A stretch of DNA of 64,000 nt, from the NCBI RefSeq assembly GCF_017357005.1, contig NZ_CP071589.1, positions 930,001 through 994,000 on the forward strand, given 5' to 3'. Below are positions 39,900 through 48,678 of the stretch, one piece after another (position 1 is the stretch's first letter; each line of letters starts with the position of its first letter). The position numbers and the translations under genes are program-made. Below the pieces are notes generated by a model. It did no database searches and was not told the DNA's origin. It saw nothing but the letters and a program-made list of their open reading frames with translations. This DNA is from Staphylococcus simiae (GTDB taxonomy: Bacteria > Bacillota > Bacilli > Staphylococcales > Staphylococcaceae).

Positions 39900-41295
39900 T
39901 ATGCTCACCATCACTATCTATTAAATTACCTTTGTCGATATTTAATTTTCGAGTAGGATAACGTGCAATGATATTGGGATCATGTGTCACCATTACTATG
40001 GTTTGACCTTTATTCACACGTTGTTGAAATAGTTTAATTAGTTGAAATGTATTATGACTATCTAAGCCAAAAGTTGGTTCGTCAAGAAAGATAATGTCTG
40101 CATTAGAGCTTAAAGCAGTTGCGACACTGAGACGTCTTTTTTGACCCATTGATAATTCAAAAGGGTGTTGGTCGGCGACACTTTCTAACTTTAATAACTG
40201 CAATAATTGAGTTGTTTTGGCATCACTTTCTTCAGCGTTTAAATGATTGTGTTGGATATTTATTTCTTCATAAACTGAATTAGTTATAAACTGTAATTCT
40301 GGGTTTTGATAGACTAGATACATATGTTGTGCTGCATCTTTAATAGCTTGAAGCGTTTGATTATTGAATGTCATTTTACCTTTGTATTTAATTAAATGCA
40401 TGATTGATTCTAATAAAGACGTTTTACCACTACCATTTTGTCCAGTAATCGCAATCCATTCATGCGTATAGATAGGTAGGTGCTCGATTTGAAACAATGT
40501 TTTTTTACCTCTTATCACTTGTCCATGGGTGAAATTAAACAGTTTAGTCTTCTGGATTGGTGTCTTTAAAGTGTTAATAGGGGCATCATGCCATGCATTT
40601 GGATGCCATACACCAAATTGGGAAAGCAAATGTTCATAATGCTGTAAAATAATGTGTGGTTGATCATCAGCAATAATGCTACCATCATAATCCATTAACA
40701 ACACACGATCAACGACATCCCAGATATATTCCACTTTATGCTCAACTATAATAACGGTTTGATCTTGCCATAAGTCAATTAATTTTTGCCATAATTCTTG
40801 AGTTGCTTGGTCATCTAACATAGCAGTAGGTTCATCCAAGAATAAAGTTTCAGCTTGTTGTAAGATCGTTTCTGCGATAGCTAATTTTTGTTTCATACCA
40901 CCACTTAAATCTTTAATATATGTGTGAGGTGTGACATTCAAATTAACCATAGATAATGCTCGTTCTATTTGTTCAGTCATTTCATATCGTGGTACTTGCT
41001 TATTTTCCAAAACAAAGGCTAGCTCTTCATATACTTTGGGCATACAAAATTGGCTATCAGGATCTTGAAAAATAATGCCATTAGATGAAGTAATTTCTAA
41101 TTCATCATATTTTAATGGTAATTCAACTAAATTTGGAACAATACCGCATAAAACATTTAACAAAGTACTTTTACCTGAGCCAGAAGGGCCTAAAAGTAAT
41201 ACTTTTTCTTTGTCTTTAATTGTAAGATTTAAATGGTCAAAAATTTTCTTCTGACCATTAGGATATTTTAATCGTAAATTACTAACTTTTAACAC
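39892..41295 (-). CDS. ECF transporter ATPase with two ABC domains (YkoD-like)
   Basis: This 467-residue protein fuses two ATP-binding cassettes. The first has Walker A LLGPSGSGKSTLL (about 33-45), signature DLSGGMKQKLA and Walker B TLFLDEPTA. The second has ITGQNGSGKTSLL (about 282), LSMGQKRRLSVA and IIFLDEPTFGLD. It powers the transporter with EcfT and the YkoE-type substrate subunit. The start is GTG 41295, with GAGGAG 12 nt upstream. It lies 14 nt after the YkoE-type gene. Confidence 0.92.
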   Translation of the reverse strand: MLKVSNLRLKYPNGQKKIFDHLNLTIKDKEKVLLLGPSGSGKSTLLNVLCGIVPNLVELPLKYDELEITSSNGIIFQDPDSQFCMPKVYEELAFVLENKQVPRYEMTEQIERALSMVNLNVTPHTYIKDLSGGMKQKLAIAETILQQAETLFLDEPTAMLDDQATQELWQKLIDLWQDQTVIIVEHKVEYIWDVVDRVLLMDYDGSIIADDQPHIILQHYEHLLSQFGVWHPNAWHDAPINTLKTPIQKTKLFNFTHGQVIRGKKTLFQIEHLPIYTHEWIAITGQNGSGKTSLLESIMHLIKYKGKMTFNNQTLQAIKDAAQHMYLVYQNPELQFITNSVYEEINIQHNHLNAEESDAKTTQLLQLLKLESVADQHPFELSMGQKRRLSVATALSSNADIIFLDEPTFGLDSHNTFQLIKLFQQRVNKGQTIVMVTHDPNIIARYPTRKLNIDKGNLIDSDGEHNV

Positions 41296-41309
41296 TTTAA
41301 GGACTCCTC

Positions 41310-41885
41310 TTATAAGTTGTCATAATCTTGTTTAGATGCCGGTCTAAATAATTTGGTAACACCAGTTTGATCTAAAGCTTTTACTATTAAATAAGATAAT
41401 AGTCCAGCTACGAAAATACCACTTATTAATCTAAATACGATAAATAAAATTAAATTCCAACCTGCGACTTCATTTAAATAACCATAATAATAATCAATTG
41501 GGAATGCTGCTAGGGCAGTACAAAAACCTGCTAACATCGCAACCATAACTGAACGTGATTTATATTTGAAAATGAAAAAGATAAGTTCACAAGCAAGACC
41601 TTGTATGAGTGCATATATAATAGTAGGGATATCAAATCTTCCCATAACAATTGTTTCCCCAGCACCAGCTGCAAACTCTGCTAATAAAGCAATACCGGGT
41701 TTAGGAATAATTAAATAACATACAATAGCTGCCATAAACCATACACCATTGGTCAATTGTTCTATATGTAAGCCAGCAACTTGAATGCCATTATAGACAA
41801 ACCACCATAAGTTATAAATAATTGCAAATACTACTGAAATCATAACCGTGACTAAAATTTCAGATAGTTTTAAACCTTTTGACAT
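41310..41885 (-). CDS. ECF transporter substrate-binding subunit, YkoE family (thiamine/HMP)
   Basis: The 191-residue protein has five or six hydrophobic helices and the YkoE-like LWWFVYNGIQVAGLHIEQLT near the N-terminus and GAGETIVMGRFDIPTI (about 70). In Bacillus, YkoEDC takes up thiamine or its hydroxymethylpyrimidine precursor, and the TPP riboswitch directly upstream supports that substrate here. ATG 41885 is chosen because AGGAGG is 8 nt upstream; the other ATG at 41891 is only 2 nt from it. First gene of the operon. Confidence 0.88.
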   Translation of the reverse strand: MSKGLKLSEILVTVMISVVFAIIYNLWWFVYNGIQVAGLHIEQLTNGVWFMAAIVCYLIIPKPGIALLAEFAAGAGETIVMGRFDIPTIIYALIQGLACELIFFIFKYKSRSVMVAMLAGFCTALAAFPIDYYYGYLNEVAGWNLILFIVFRLISGIFVAGLLSYLIVKALDQTGVTKLFRPASKQDYDNL

Positions 41886-41899
41886 AATCATTTCCTCCT

Positions 41900-41936
41900 A
41901 AAAAAACGCACAACCCTCCATAGGAAAGTTGTGCGT
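41900..41936 (-). terminator. Riboswitch-controlled terminator
   Basis: Minus strand ACGCACAAC...GTTGTGCGT stem followed by TTTTTTT, ending a few bases before the AGGAGG of the transporter operon. It is the off-state expression platform of the TPP riboswitch. Confidence 0.88.
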
Positions 41937-41965
41937 GACAATATATGCGTATAATATATTATATT

Positions 41966-42054
41966 AACACTTTCCTACGCTAGTTCAAGCTAGATCAGGT
42001 TCGAAGGGTTTGAGGAATAACCTCATCTCAGTTAAAAACACCCCTAGTGCGTTC
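41966..42054 (-). promoter_or_regulatory. TPP riboswitch (THI element)
   Basis: On the minus strand the conserved elements appear in order: AGGGGTG, CTGAGATGAGG, ACCCTTCGAACCTGATCT and GAACTAGCGTAGGAAAG. This is the thi-box aptamer that binds thiamine pyrophosphate. A terminator lies between it and the ykoE-type start, so TPP should switch the transporter off by early termination. Confidence 0.95.
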
Positions 42055-42137
42055 AATTATTTATTTAATTCTACTCTAAGTTGTTTGTTAAATAATGTCA
42101 ATACGCTAAATAGTATATTATTGATTTAAAATGTTAA

Positions 42138-42272
42138 TTAATTTAAAGTATCTTGAATATCTTGTTTTGTTTGATCTATGTCATCTGATTTTTTCTCTTT
42201 TTGTTCTTTTAAATCTTGTTCTACTTCTTTAGCTTTTTCAGCTGCTTTTTTTGCTTGTTCTTCTTTTGACAT
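42138..42272 (-). CDS. 44-residue highly charged small protein
   Basis: MSKEEQAKKAAEKAKEVEQD followed by a Lys/Glu/Asp/Gln-rich tail to DTLN. The start ATG 42272 has TTGGAGG 7-8 nt upstream, and codon use is like the neighbours, so it is probably expressed. It has no hydrophobic segment and looks like a soluble coiled or amphipathic helix. I recall similar short proteins at this place in other staphylococci, but no function. Confidence 0.65.
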   Translation of the reverse strand: MSKEEQAKKAAEKAKEVEQDLKEQKEKKSDDIDQTKQDIQDTLN

Positions 42273-42571
42273 AATAAATACCTCCAATAGTATATAAATT
42301 GTTTACATTTAAATATTACCCAGTTATGCTATTTATAAACTTTTTTAGAGCCTGGGACAAAAACATTTCAGACTTGAATTTAAGCATTTGGCAGTAATTC
42401 ACTAGTTTGTAAAATGTTGATAAATCAACGTTTTACAAACTAATCAGTCTTGCCGAGGGGGATTACGACATAAATTTTATATTAAATTTATTTCCGTCCC
42501 GCTTCCTTTTATACATTTATTTAAAGACAACAACAATAGATTAATATATAATAATTTTTGAGGTGAACATA
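42273..42571. other. Gene-free region with family A repeat
   Basis: This 299-bp stretch holds the promoter of the 44-residue protein (leftward), the family A element 42347-42508, and a promoter for the 436-residue membrane protein (rightward). Confidence 0.55.
42347..42508. repeat. Family A element, copy 3, with a 19-bp central hairpin
   Basis: The left end AGAGCCTGGGACAAAAAC and right end TCCGTCCCGCTTCC form imperfect inverted ends, the left matching the IS inverted repeat GAGCCTGGGACA. The centre is a hairpin with 19-nt arms (42403-42421 and 42424-42442, one G-U/mismatch) around a 2-base loop. It aligns in reverse complement with 9044-9205 and 26346-26502. Confidence 0.7.
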
Positions 42572-43882
42572 ATGTCTTTTCTTAGGAAACACGCCGAAAT
42601 TATATTTAGCTATTTAATCGGTATCGTTTCACTCTTCACTGGTCTCATTATTTTAATAAACTTACCTTTGATTAAACAGTTAAATGGTGGTAAGAAAGTA
42701 AACACACATGTACATAATGTATGGGAATTTCTAAATGCATTTTTTAGTGAAATTATAAAAGTAATGAGTCGTTTTATAGGGAATTTTCCTATAGTTAGTG
42801 CAATTGTGATAATTATATTCGGTATTGTAGTTATGTTAATTGGACATACTTTATATAGAACAATCAAGTATGATTACGACATATCAATATTCTTTTTAAT
42901 TATTGGAATAATGTACTTTATTATTACTTTAATTTTAATGACGCAAGTATACGGTGTATTTGCTTTAATTTTCTTAGTCCCTTTTACTATCCATATAGGT
43001 TACATTGTTTATAAAGATGAACTTAATAGCAATAATATAAAGAGCCATTATATGTGGATTATAGTAAGTTATGGAATAAGTTATTTAATTACTCAAATTG
43101 CTTTGTACGGCAGAATAGATGCTAATGAAATTGAATCTATAGATATTCTTAGTGTTAATACTTTCTTTATTATTATGTGGCTACTTGGTCAAATGGCAAT
43201 ATGGAACTTTTTATTCTTACGTCGTGCGTTACCGTTGACGAAACAAGAATTAGGTGAAGAAGAACCTGAGTTATCTAGAACAAGTAAAGGTAATGTGACA
43301 AATCAAACGAAAATTCATTTGAAACAACTCCAAGATAAGACAACAGAATATGCTCGTAAGACGAGAAGAAGTGTCGATTTAGATAAAATCAGAGCTAAAC
43401 GTGATAAGTTTAAACAAAAAGTTAAAAATGTTGTAGATATTCAAGAGGATGATATTCCAAACTGGATGAGAAAACCTAAATGGGTTAAACCATTATATGT
43501 TCAATTAATTTGTGGAGTAGTTTTATTCTTATTCACATTTTTAGAATTTAATAATAGAAATTCATTGTTCTTGTCTGGTGACTGGGAATTATCGCAAACA
43601 CAATATGTGATTGAATGGGTAACGTTATTACTGTTAATTTTTATTATTATTGCATATATTGCTACAACGTTAACATACAATTTAAAAGGTAAACTATATT
43701 ATCTTCAATTATTCATGGGTAGTATTTTATTCTTTAAATTGTTAACTGAATTCATTAATATTATGATTCATGGATTATTGTTATCTGTCTTTATTACACC
43801 AACATTATTTATTATGTTATTAGCAATAATCATTTCATACTCTTTACAATTAAGAGAGAAACCTAAAAACACTAAATATTAA
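42572..43882 (+). CDS. Polytopic membrane protein of unknown function
   Basis: The 436-residue protein has about six hydrophobic helices in the N-terminal half (about 10-35, 72-97, 103-125, 127-145, 160-180, 190-215). A basic cytoplasmic stretch follows (about 225-305, many Lys/Arg), including NVVDIQEDDIPNWMRKPKW, and then four more helices to the C-terminus. I recognise no catalytic motif. ATG 42572 follows GAGGTG at a good distance; the upstream GTG overlaps that site. It is a single gene with its own terminator and a conserved position in staphylococci as I recall. Confidence 0.75.
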   Translation: MSFLRKHAEIIFSYLIGIVSLFTGLIILINLPLIKQLNGGKKVNTHVHNVWEFLNAFFSEIIKVMSRFIGNFPIVSAIVIIIFGIVVMLIGHTLYRTIKYDYDISIFFLIIGIMYFIITLILMTQVYGVFALIFLVPFTIHIGYIVYKDELNSNNIKSHYMWIIVSYGISYLITQIALYGRIDANEIESIDILSVNTFFIIMWLLGQMAIWNFLFLRRALPLTKQELGEEEPELSRTSKGNVTNQTKIHLKQLQDKTTEYARKTRRSVDLDKIRAKRDKFKQKVKNVVDIQEDDIPNWMRKPKWVKPLYVQLICGVVLFLFTFLEFNNRNSLFLSGDWELSQTQYVIEWVTLLLLIFIIIAYIATTLTYNLKGKLYYLQLFMGSILFFKLLTEFINIMIHGLLLSVFITPTLFIMLLAIIISYSLQLREKPKNTKY

Positions 43883-43888
43883 TTTAAT

Positions 43889-43937
43889 TGGTACTATTAC
43901 TCAATGTATTAAATTGGGAATAGTACCTTTTTATTTT
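43889..43937 (+). terminator. Terminator of the membrane protein gene
   Basis: Stem GGTACTATT / AATAGTACC followed by TTTTTATTTTT, 7 nt after the stop codon. Confidence 0.88.
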
Positions 43938-44141
43938 TCAGTTTAAAAGTGACGAATAATTATGGAATAAAAAGTAAATCATAGTTATGTCATATCAATT
44001 AGTTTAGTAGTTTGTTAAAATCGACTATGAATCATTAAAAGTTAGTCGATTATAAAACGAATGATAATACAAATAGTAAGTTGAATTTAGTGCATACTAT
44101 GTGATAAACAATATTAAGAGAACAAGAAAGGTTGTTATCGA

Positions 44142-45314
44142 ATGAAATTAGCAACATTAAATAAAGGTAAAGAAACAAAATATTTAAATGGTTACCCATT
44201 AATTGAAGAAGACGATATTTATAAGCATGATCATTTAAAGGAAGGAGATTTATTCCATTTAATCACAGAAAGAGAACAATATATTGCTACAGCATATGTT
44301 GGTAGACAGCATAAAGGTTTAGGATGGGTATTATCTTATGACAAACAACAGCAAGTTGATATTAAATTTTTCGAAAAATTATTTAAAGATGCTTTAGATG
44401 AAAGACAATATTATTACAATATAGATGGTACAAATGCATTTAGATTATTTAATGCTGAAGGTGATGGTGTAGGCGGTTTGACTATTGACAACTATAATGG
44501 TCATTTATTAATCCAATGGTATTCAAAAGGCATTTATAAATTTAAATACATGATACTTGAAGCTATTAGAGCCATTTTCACCTTTGATTCTATTTATGAA
44601 AAAATTAGATTTAAAGATAGTGACTACAGTGGAGGATTTGTTGAAGGACATGCGCCAGATTTTCCAATTGTCATTGAAGAGAACTTCACATTTTATAATG
44701 TTGATTTAGAAGATGGGTTAATGACTGGTATCTTTTTAGATCAAAAAGAAGTTAGGAAAAAGTTAAGAGATCAATACACTGAAGGTAAAAATGTTTTAAA
44801 TTTATTTAGTTATACTGGAGCATTTTCAGTTATTGCAGCACAAAACGCACGTTCAACAACAAGTGTTGATTTAGCAAATAGATCTCGTGGCTTAACAGAG
44901 GAAAATTTTGGTTTAAATGGTATTGATCCGAAAACACAGTATATCTTTGTTATGGACACTTTTGACTTCTTTAAATATGCTGCGCGACATCATCATTCAT
45001 ATGACACAATAGTCATTGATCCACCAAGTTTTGCTCGCAGTAAGAAACGTACATTTTCAGTACAAAAAGATTATGACAAGTTAATCAATGGTGCATTAAG
45101 TATTTTATCTTTTAAAGGAACATTACTACTTTGTACCAATTCAAGTGTTTTGCCGTTAAAGCAATTTAAAAATACTATCAAAAAAACATTAGAAGATGCT
45201 GGTGTTGAATATCAAATATCTGAAGTTATGGGGCTACCAAAAGACTTCAAAACAAACCCACATTACAAACCTTCAAAATATTTAAAAGCTGTTTTTGTCG
45301 ATGTTAAGCTTTAA
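44142..45314 (+). CDS. Class I SAM-dependent rRNA methyltransferase (RlmI-like)
   Basis: The 390-residue protein has an N-terminal PUA-like domain (about 1-75) and a Rossmann methyltransferase domain. Motifs: FRLFNAEGDGVGGLTIDNY (about 105), NVLNLFSYTGAFSVIAA (SAM loop, about 225), VIDPPSFARSK (about 290) and GTLLLCTNSS, whose Cys could be the catalytic nucleophile of an m5C enzyme. RlmI of E. coli methylates 23S rRNA C1962; the same target here is inference. AGAAAGG precedes the ATG. Confidence 0.88.
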   Translation: MKLATLNKGKETKYLNGYPLIEEDDIYKHDHLKEGDLFHLITEREQYIATAYVGRQHKGLGWVLSYDKQQQVDIKFFEKLFKDALDERQYYYNIDGTNAFRLFNAEGDGVGGLTIDNYNGHLLIQWYSKGIYKFKYMILEAIRAIFTFDSIYEKIRFKDSDYSGGFVEGHAPDFPIVIEENFTFYNVDLEDGLMTGIFLDQKEVRKKLRDQYTEGKNVLNLFSYTGAFSVIAAQNARSTTSVDLANRSRGLTEENFGLNGIDPKTQYIFVMDTFDFFKYAARHHHSYDTIVIDPPSFARSKKRTFSVQKDYDKLINGALSILSFKGTLLLCTNSSVLPLKQFKNTIKKTLEDAGVEYQISEVMGLPKDFKTNPHYKPSKYLKAVFVDVKL

Positions 45315-45367
45315 AAGTCTATAATTGGGGTATAACATCTTACTGATAAAAGAAAGGTGATTAGAAC

Positions 45368-45910
45368 ATGGGCTTTAAAAATTCAATAGCAACAAATTTT
45401 ACTAATAAATTAGGCAATTCAGTTTTAAATATAGAAGAAATTAATGAAAAAAATAGTATGCCAGTTACGTCAGAAGAATTACAACAACGTCGTAACAGAG
45501 CAGAAGCTCTAGTTAAGAAAAAATCACTACTATCATCTGGGATGAGTATTGTACCCATACCAGGTTTAGATTTTGGTGTAGATTTAAAATTGATGAAAGA
45601 TATTATAGAAGATGTAAACAAAATTTATGGTTTAGATCATAAACAAGTCAATAAGTTAAGTGATGATGTTAAAGAAAGAATTATGTCGGCAGCAGCGATT
45701 CAAGGTAGCCAATTTATAGGTAAAAGAATATCAAGTGCGATATTGAAAGTTGTTATTAGAGACGTTGCTAAACGTACTGCAGCTAAACAAACGAAGTGGT
45801 TTCCAATTGTCGGACAGGCTGTATCAGCTTCAATTAGTTATTATTTTATGAACAAAATTGGAAAAGATCACATTCAAAAGTGCGAAAATGTTATTAAAAA
45901 TGTCATGTAG
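45368..45910 (+). CDS. DUF697-like small membrane-associated protein
   Basis: A 180-residue protein with an EEL-rich helical start and the conserved SGMSIVPIPGLDFGVDLKLM segment (about 57-77), which resembles DUF697 (YcjF-like) domains. A C-terminal hydrophobic part follows (FPIVGQAVSASISYYFMNKI). It may associate with the membrane. The function is unknown. GAAAGGTG lies 10 nt before the ATG. It follows the methyltransferase by 53 nt and may be co-transcribed. Confidence 0.7.
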   Translation: MGFKNSIATNFTNKLGNSVLNIEEINEKNSMPVTSEELQQRRNRAEALVKKKSLLSSGMSIVPIPGLDFGVDLKLMKDIIEDVNKIYGLDHKQVNKLSDDVKERIMSAAAIQGSQFIGKRISSAILKVVIRDVAKRTAAKQTKWFPIVGQAVSASISYYFMNKIGKDHIQKCENVIKNVM

Positions 45911-45944
45911 GTGCTATAATAGTTTTGCGATTTATAAATTTTAT

Positions 45945-45958
45945 TGAAACCGGTTTTA
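45945..45958. promoter_or_regulatory. Candidate cre (CcpA) site upstream of ptsHI
   Basis: TGAAACCGGTTTTA fits the catabolite-responsive consensus TGWAANCGNTNWCA at all but one position and is palindromic in the centre (AAACCGGTTT). It lies about 105 nt upstream of the ptsH start. HPr-Ser-P made from this operon is the CcpA co-effector, so feedback is plausible, but binding is not shown. Confidence 0.45.
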
Positions 45959-46062
45959 AACGAATTGAATTTGAGACTTGGTTTTGGTAAAGTTAAAGTA
46001 TAAAATAAGTTAGTATTGTAATAATATTGAAGATTCTAACTATACGAAGGAGAAATGTAATT

Positions 46063-46329
46063 ATGGAACAAAATTCATATGTAATTATTGACGAAACTGG
46101 TATTCATGCAAGACCAGCAACAATGTTAGTTCAAACAGCTTCAAAATTTGATTCAGATATTCAATTAGAATATAACGGTAAAAAAGTTAACTTAAAATCA
46201 ATCATGGGTGTTATGAGTCTTGGTGTAGGTAAAGACGCTGAAATTACAATTTACGCTGACGGAAGTGATGAAGCTGATGCAATTCAAGCTATCAGTGACG
46301 TCTTATCAAAAGAAGGATTGACTAAATAA
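46063..46329 (+). CDS. ptsH: Phosphocarrier protein HPr
   Basis: The 88-residue HPr carries phosphate from enzyme I to the sugar-specific EIIs. His15 sits in TGIHARPAT, and Ser46 in [11 protein letters not shown] is the regulatory site of HPr kinase, which links to CcpA control. ATG 46063 is chosen because GAAGGAG is about 9 nt upstream; the open frame's upstream 12 codons are not HPr-like. It is 2 nt from ptsI. Confidence 0.97.
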   Translation: MEQNSYVIIDETGIHARPATMLVQTASKFDSDIQLEYNGKKVNLKSIMGVMSLGVGKDAEITIYADGSDEADAIQAISDVLSKEGLTK

Positions 46330-46331
46330 TC

Positions 46332-48050
46332 ATGTCTAAATTAATTAAAGGTATTGCTGCATCAGATGGTGTTGCAATTGCTAAAGCTTATTTATTAGTT
46401 GAGCCAGACTTAACTTTTGATAAGAACGAAAAAGTCACTGATGTAGAAAGTGAAGTTGCTAAATTTAATAAGGCGATCGAGGCTTCTAAAGTTGAGTTAA
46501 CTAAGATTAGAAATAATGCAGAGGTTCAACTAGGTGCTGATAAAGCTGCTATATTTGATGCACATTTATTAGTTTTAGATGACCCTGAATTAATTCAACC
46601 AATCCAAGATAAAATTAAAAATGAAAATGTTAATGCAGCATCTGCATTAACAGATGTTACTACACAATTTGTAACAATATTCGAATCAATGGATAACGAA
46701 TATATGAAAGAACGTGCTGCGGATATTCGTGACGTTTCTAAACGTGTTTTAGCGCATATCTTAGGCGTGGAACTTCCAAATCCAAGTATGATTGATGAAA
46801 GTGTTGTTATTGTAGGTAATGACTTAACACCTTCTGATACTGCGCAATTAAATAAAGAATTCGTACAAGGGTTTGCTACAAATATTGGTGGTAGAACAAG
46901 TCACTCAGCAATTATGAGTCGTTCTTTAGAAATTCCTGCAATTGTTGGTACTAAATCAATTACTCATGAAGTACAACAAGGTGATATGATTATCGTTGAT
47001 GGATTAGAAGGTGATGTTATCATCAATCCAACAGAAGACGAATTAATTGCATACCAAGATAAACGTGAACGTTTCTTTGCAGATAAAAAAGAACTTCAAA
47101 AATTGCGTGATGCTGATACAGTGACTGTTGACGGTGTACATGCAGAACTTGCAGCTAATATTGGTACGCCTAATGACTTACCAGGTGTTATTGAAAATGG
47201 TGCACAAGGTATTGGTTTATATAGAACTGAGTTCTTATATATGGGTAGAGACCAAATGCCAACTGAAGAGGAACAATTCGAAGCCTATAAAGAAGTACTA
47301 GAAGCAATGAACGGTAAACGTGTTGTAGTGCGTACTTTAGATATTGGTGGAGATAAAGAATTATCTTATTTAAATTTACCAGAGGAAATGAATCCATTCT
47401 TAGGTTATAGAGCGATTCGTTTATGTCTTGCGCAACAAGATATCTTCAGACCACAATTACGTGCGTTATTACGTGCTTCAGTTTATGGTAAATTAAATAT
47501 TATGTTCCCAATGGTAGCGACAATTAATGAATTCCGTCAAGCTAAAGCAATATTATTAGAAGAAAAGGAAAACCTTAAAAATGAAGGTTATGATGTATCT
47601 GATGATATTGAATTAGGTATTATGGTTGAAATTCCATCAACAGCTGCATTAGCAGATATATTTGCTAAAGAGGTAGATTTCTTCAGTATTGGTACTAATG
47701 ATTTAATTCAATATACTATGGCTGCAGACCGTATGTCTGAACGTGTTTCTTATTTGTATCAACCATACAATCCATCAATTTTACGCTTAGTTAAGCAAGT
47801 AATTGAAGCTTCGCATAAAGAAGGTAAATGGACTGGTATGTGTGGTGAAATGGCTGGAGATTCAACAGCTATTCCATTATTACTTGGTTTAGGATTAGAT
47901 GAGTTCTCTATGAGTGCAACATCAATCTTAAAAGCAAGAAGACAAATTAATAGTTTAAGTAAAAATGAAATGACTGAACTTGCAGATCGTGCAATTAACT
48001 GCGCTACTCAAGAAGAAGTTATTGAATTAGTTAATAATTATGCTAAATAA
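46332..48050 (+). CDS. ptsI: PEP-protein phosphotransferase (enzyme I)
   Basis: Enzyme I starts the phosphotransferase relay by moving phosphate from PEP to HPr. The 572-residue protein shows the active-site [13 protein letters not shown] (His about 190), the PEP-binding [14 protein letters not shown] (about 290), and the C-terminal MVEIPS and [10 protein letters not shown] segments with the conserved Cys near 500. It follows ptsH with 2 nt between the genes and ends at a strong terminator. Confidence 0.97.
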   Translation: MSKLIKGIAASDGVAIAKAYLLVEPDLTFDKNEKVTDVESEVAKFNKAIEASKVELTKIRNNAEVQLGADKAAIFDAHLLVLDDPELIQPIQDKIKNENVNAASALTDVTTQFVTIFESMDNEYMKERAADIRDVSKRVLAHILGVELPNPSMIDESVVIVGNDLTPSDTAQLNKEFVQGFATNIGGRTSHSAIMSRSLEIPAIVGTKSITHEVQQGDMIIVDGLEGDVIINPTEDELIAYQDKRERFFADKKELQKLRDADTVTVDGVHAELAANIGTPNDLPGVIENGAQGIGLYRTEFLYMGRDQMPTEEEQFEAYKEVLEAMNGKRVVVRTLDIGGDKELSYLNLPEEMNPFLGYRAIRLCLAQQDIFRPQLRALLRASVYGKLNIMFPMVATINEFRQAKAILLEEKENLKNEGYDVSDDIELGIMVEIPSTAALADIFAKEVDFFSIGTNDLIQYTMAADRMSERVSYLYQPYNPSILRLVKQVIEASHKEGKWTGMCGEMAGDSTAIPLLLGLGLDEFSMSATSILKARRQINSLSKNEMTELADRAINCATQEEVIELVNNYAK

Positions 48051-48057
48051 TTATTTT

Positions 48058-48091
48058 AAAGACGCTCTAGTTTTTTAGAGCGTCTTTTTTG
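48058..48091 (+). terminator. Terminator of ptsHI
   Basis: Perfect AAAGACGCTCTA / TAGAGCGTCTTT stem with TTTTTT, 7 nt after the stop. Confidence 0.93.
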
Positions 48092-48115
48092 TATATCCTG
48101 AATTCTAATTGTTTC

Positions 48116-48165
48116 GGTTCTTTCGATTCTTTCCCAAATTGGACTGATACATAATTGTTTTTAAG
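48116..48165. repeat. Family B partial copy 5
   Basis: GGTTCTTTC...AAATTGGACTGATACATAATT matches the left end of the family B elements, followed by AAGTTTCGCACACTGGC. The right end is not seen, so it is a truncated copy. Confidence 0.5.
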
Positions 48166-48246
48166 TTTCGCACACTGGCTTTTGCCCAACTATGCCCGAC
48201 ATCAGTTAAAAAAATTTCTAATTGTGGTACTAATTATTCGTGTATA

Positions 48247-48480
48247 TTAATTGTCTATATTTAATATACTATTTAGTTCATCTAAATCTACTTGATACAT
48301 TGGTTTACCTTTTAATAAGATGAAAGGTGTTGAGAAAGCATCATAATCCATCATTTCAAGGCGATATTGATTATTGCTAATATTTCTTTCTTCAAATACA
48401 ATTTTGTGCTCTGTTAAATAGTTTTTCACAAAAGTACATGGTGGGCAGTCATTTTGCGTATAAATAATAACGTCATCCAA
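48247..48480 (-). CDS. Glutaredoxin-like thiol protein (NrdH-like)
   Basis: The 77-residue thioredoxin-fold protein has the redox motif CPPC (Cys 12 and 15) in YTQNDCPPCTFVKNYL and the cis-proline segment FSTPFILLK. It probably reduces disulfides, as NrdH does for ribonucleotide reductase; the partner is not visible here. The start is TTG 48480 with AGGAG about 10 nt upstream; the nearby ATG at 48487 is out of frame. Confidence 0.82.
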   Translation of the reverse strand: MDDVIIYTQNDCPPCTFVKNYLTEHKIVFEERNISNNQYRLEMMDYDAFSTPFILLKGKPMYQVDLDELNSILNIDN

Positions 48481-48678
48481 AATTCATCTCTCCTTTAATT
48501 TATCTCTATTTATTGTAATACAATTTAACTTTTAACAAAAATTAAATATGGCTAAAATGTGAAATCAGTTAAAATTATATTTAATTTCATAGCACTTAAT
48601 GTTTTAATCTCTAAGTTATAACTATTATAATTAACTTCATTGTGTTGCCAAAATAAATAGAAATAGGTGATTTAATAA

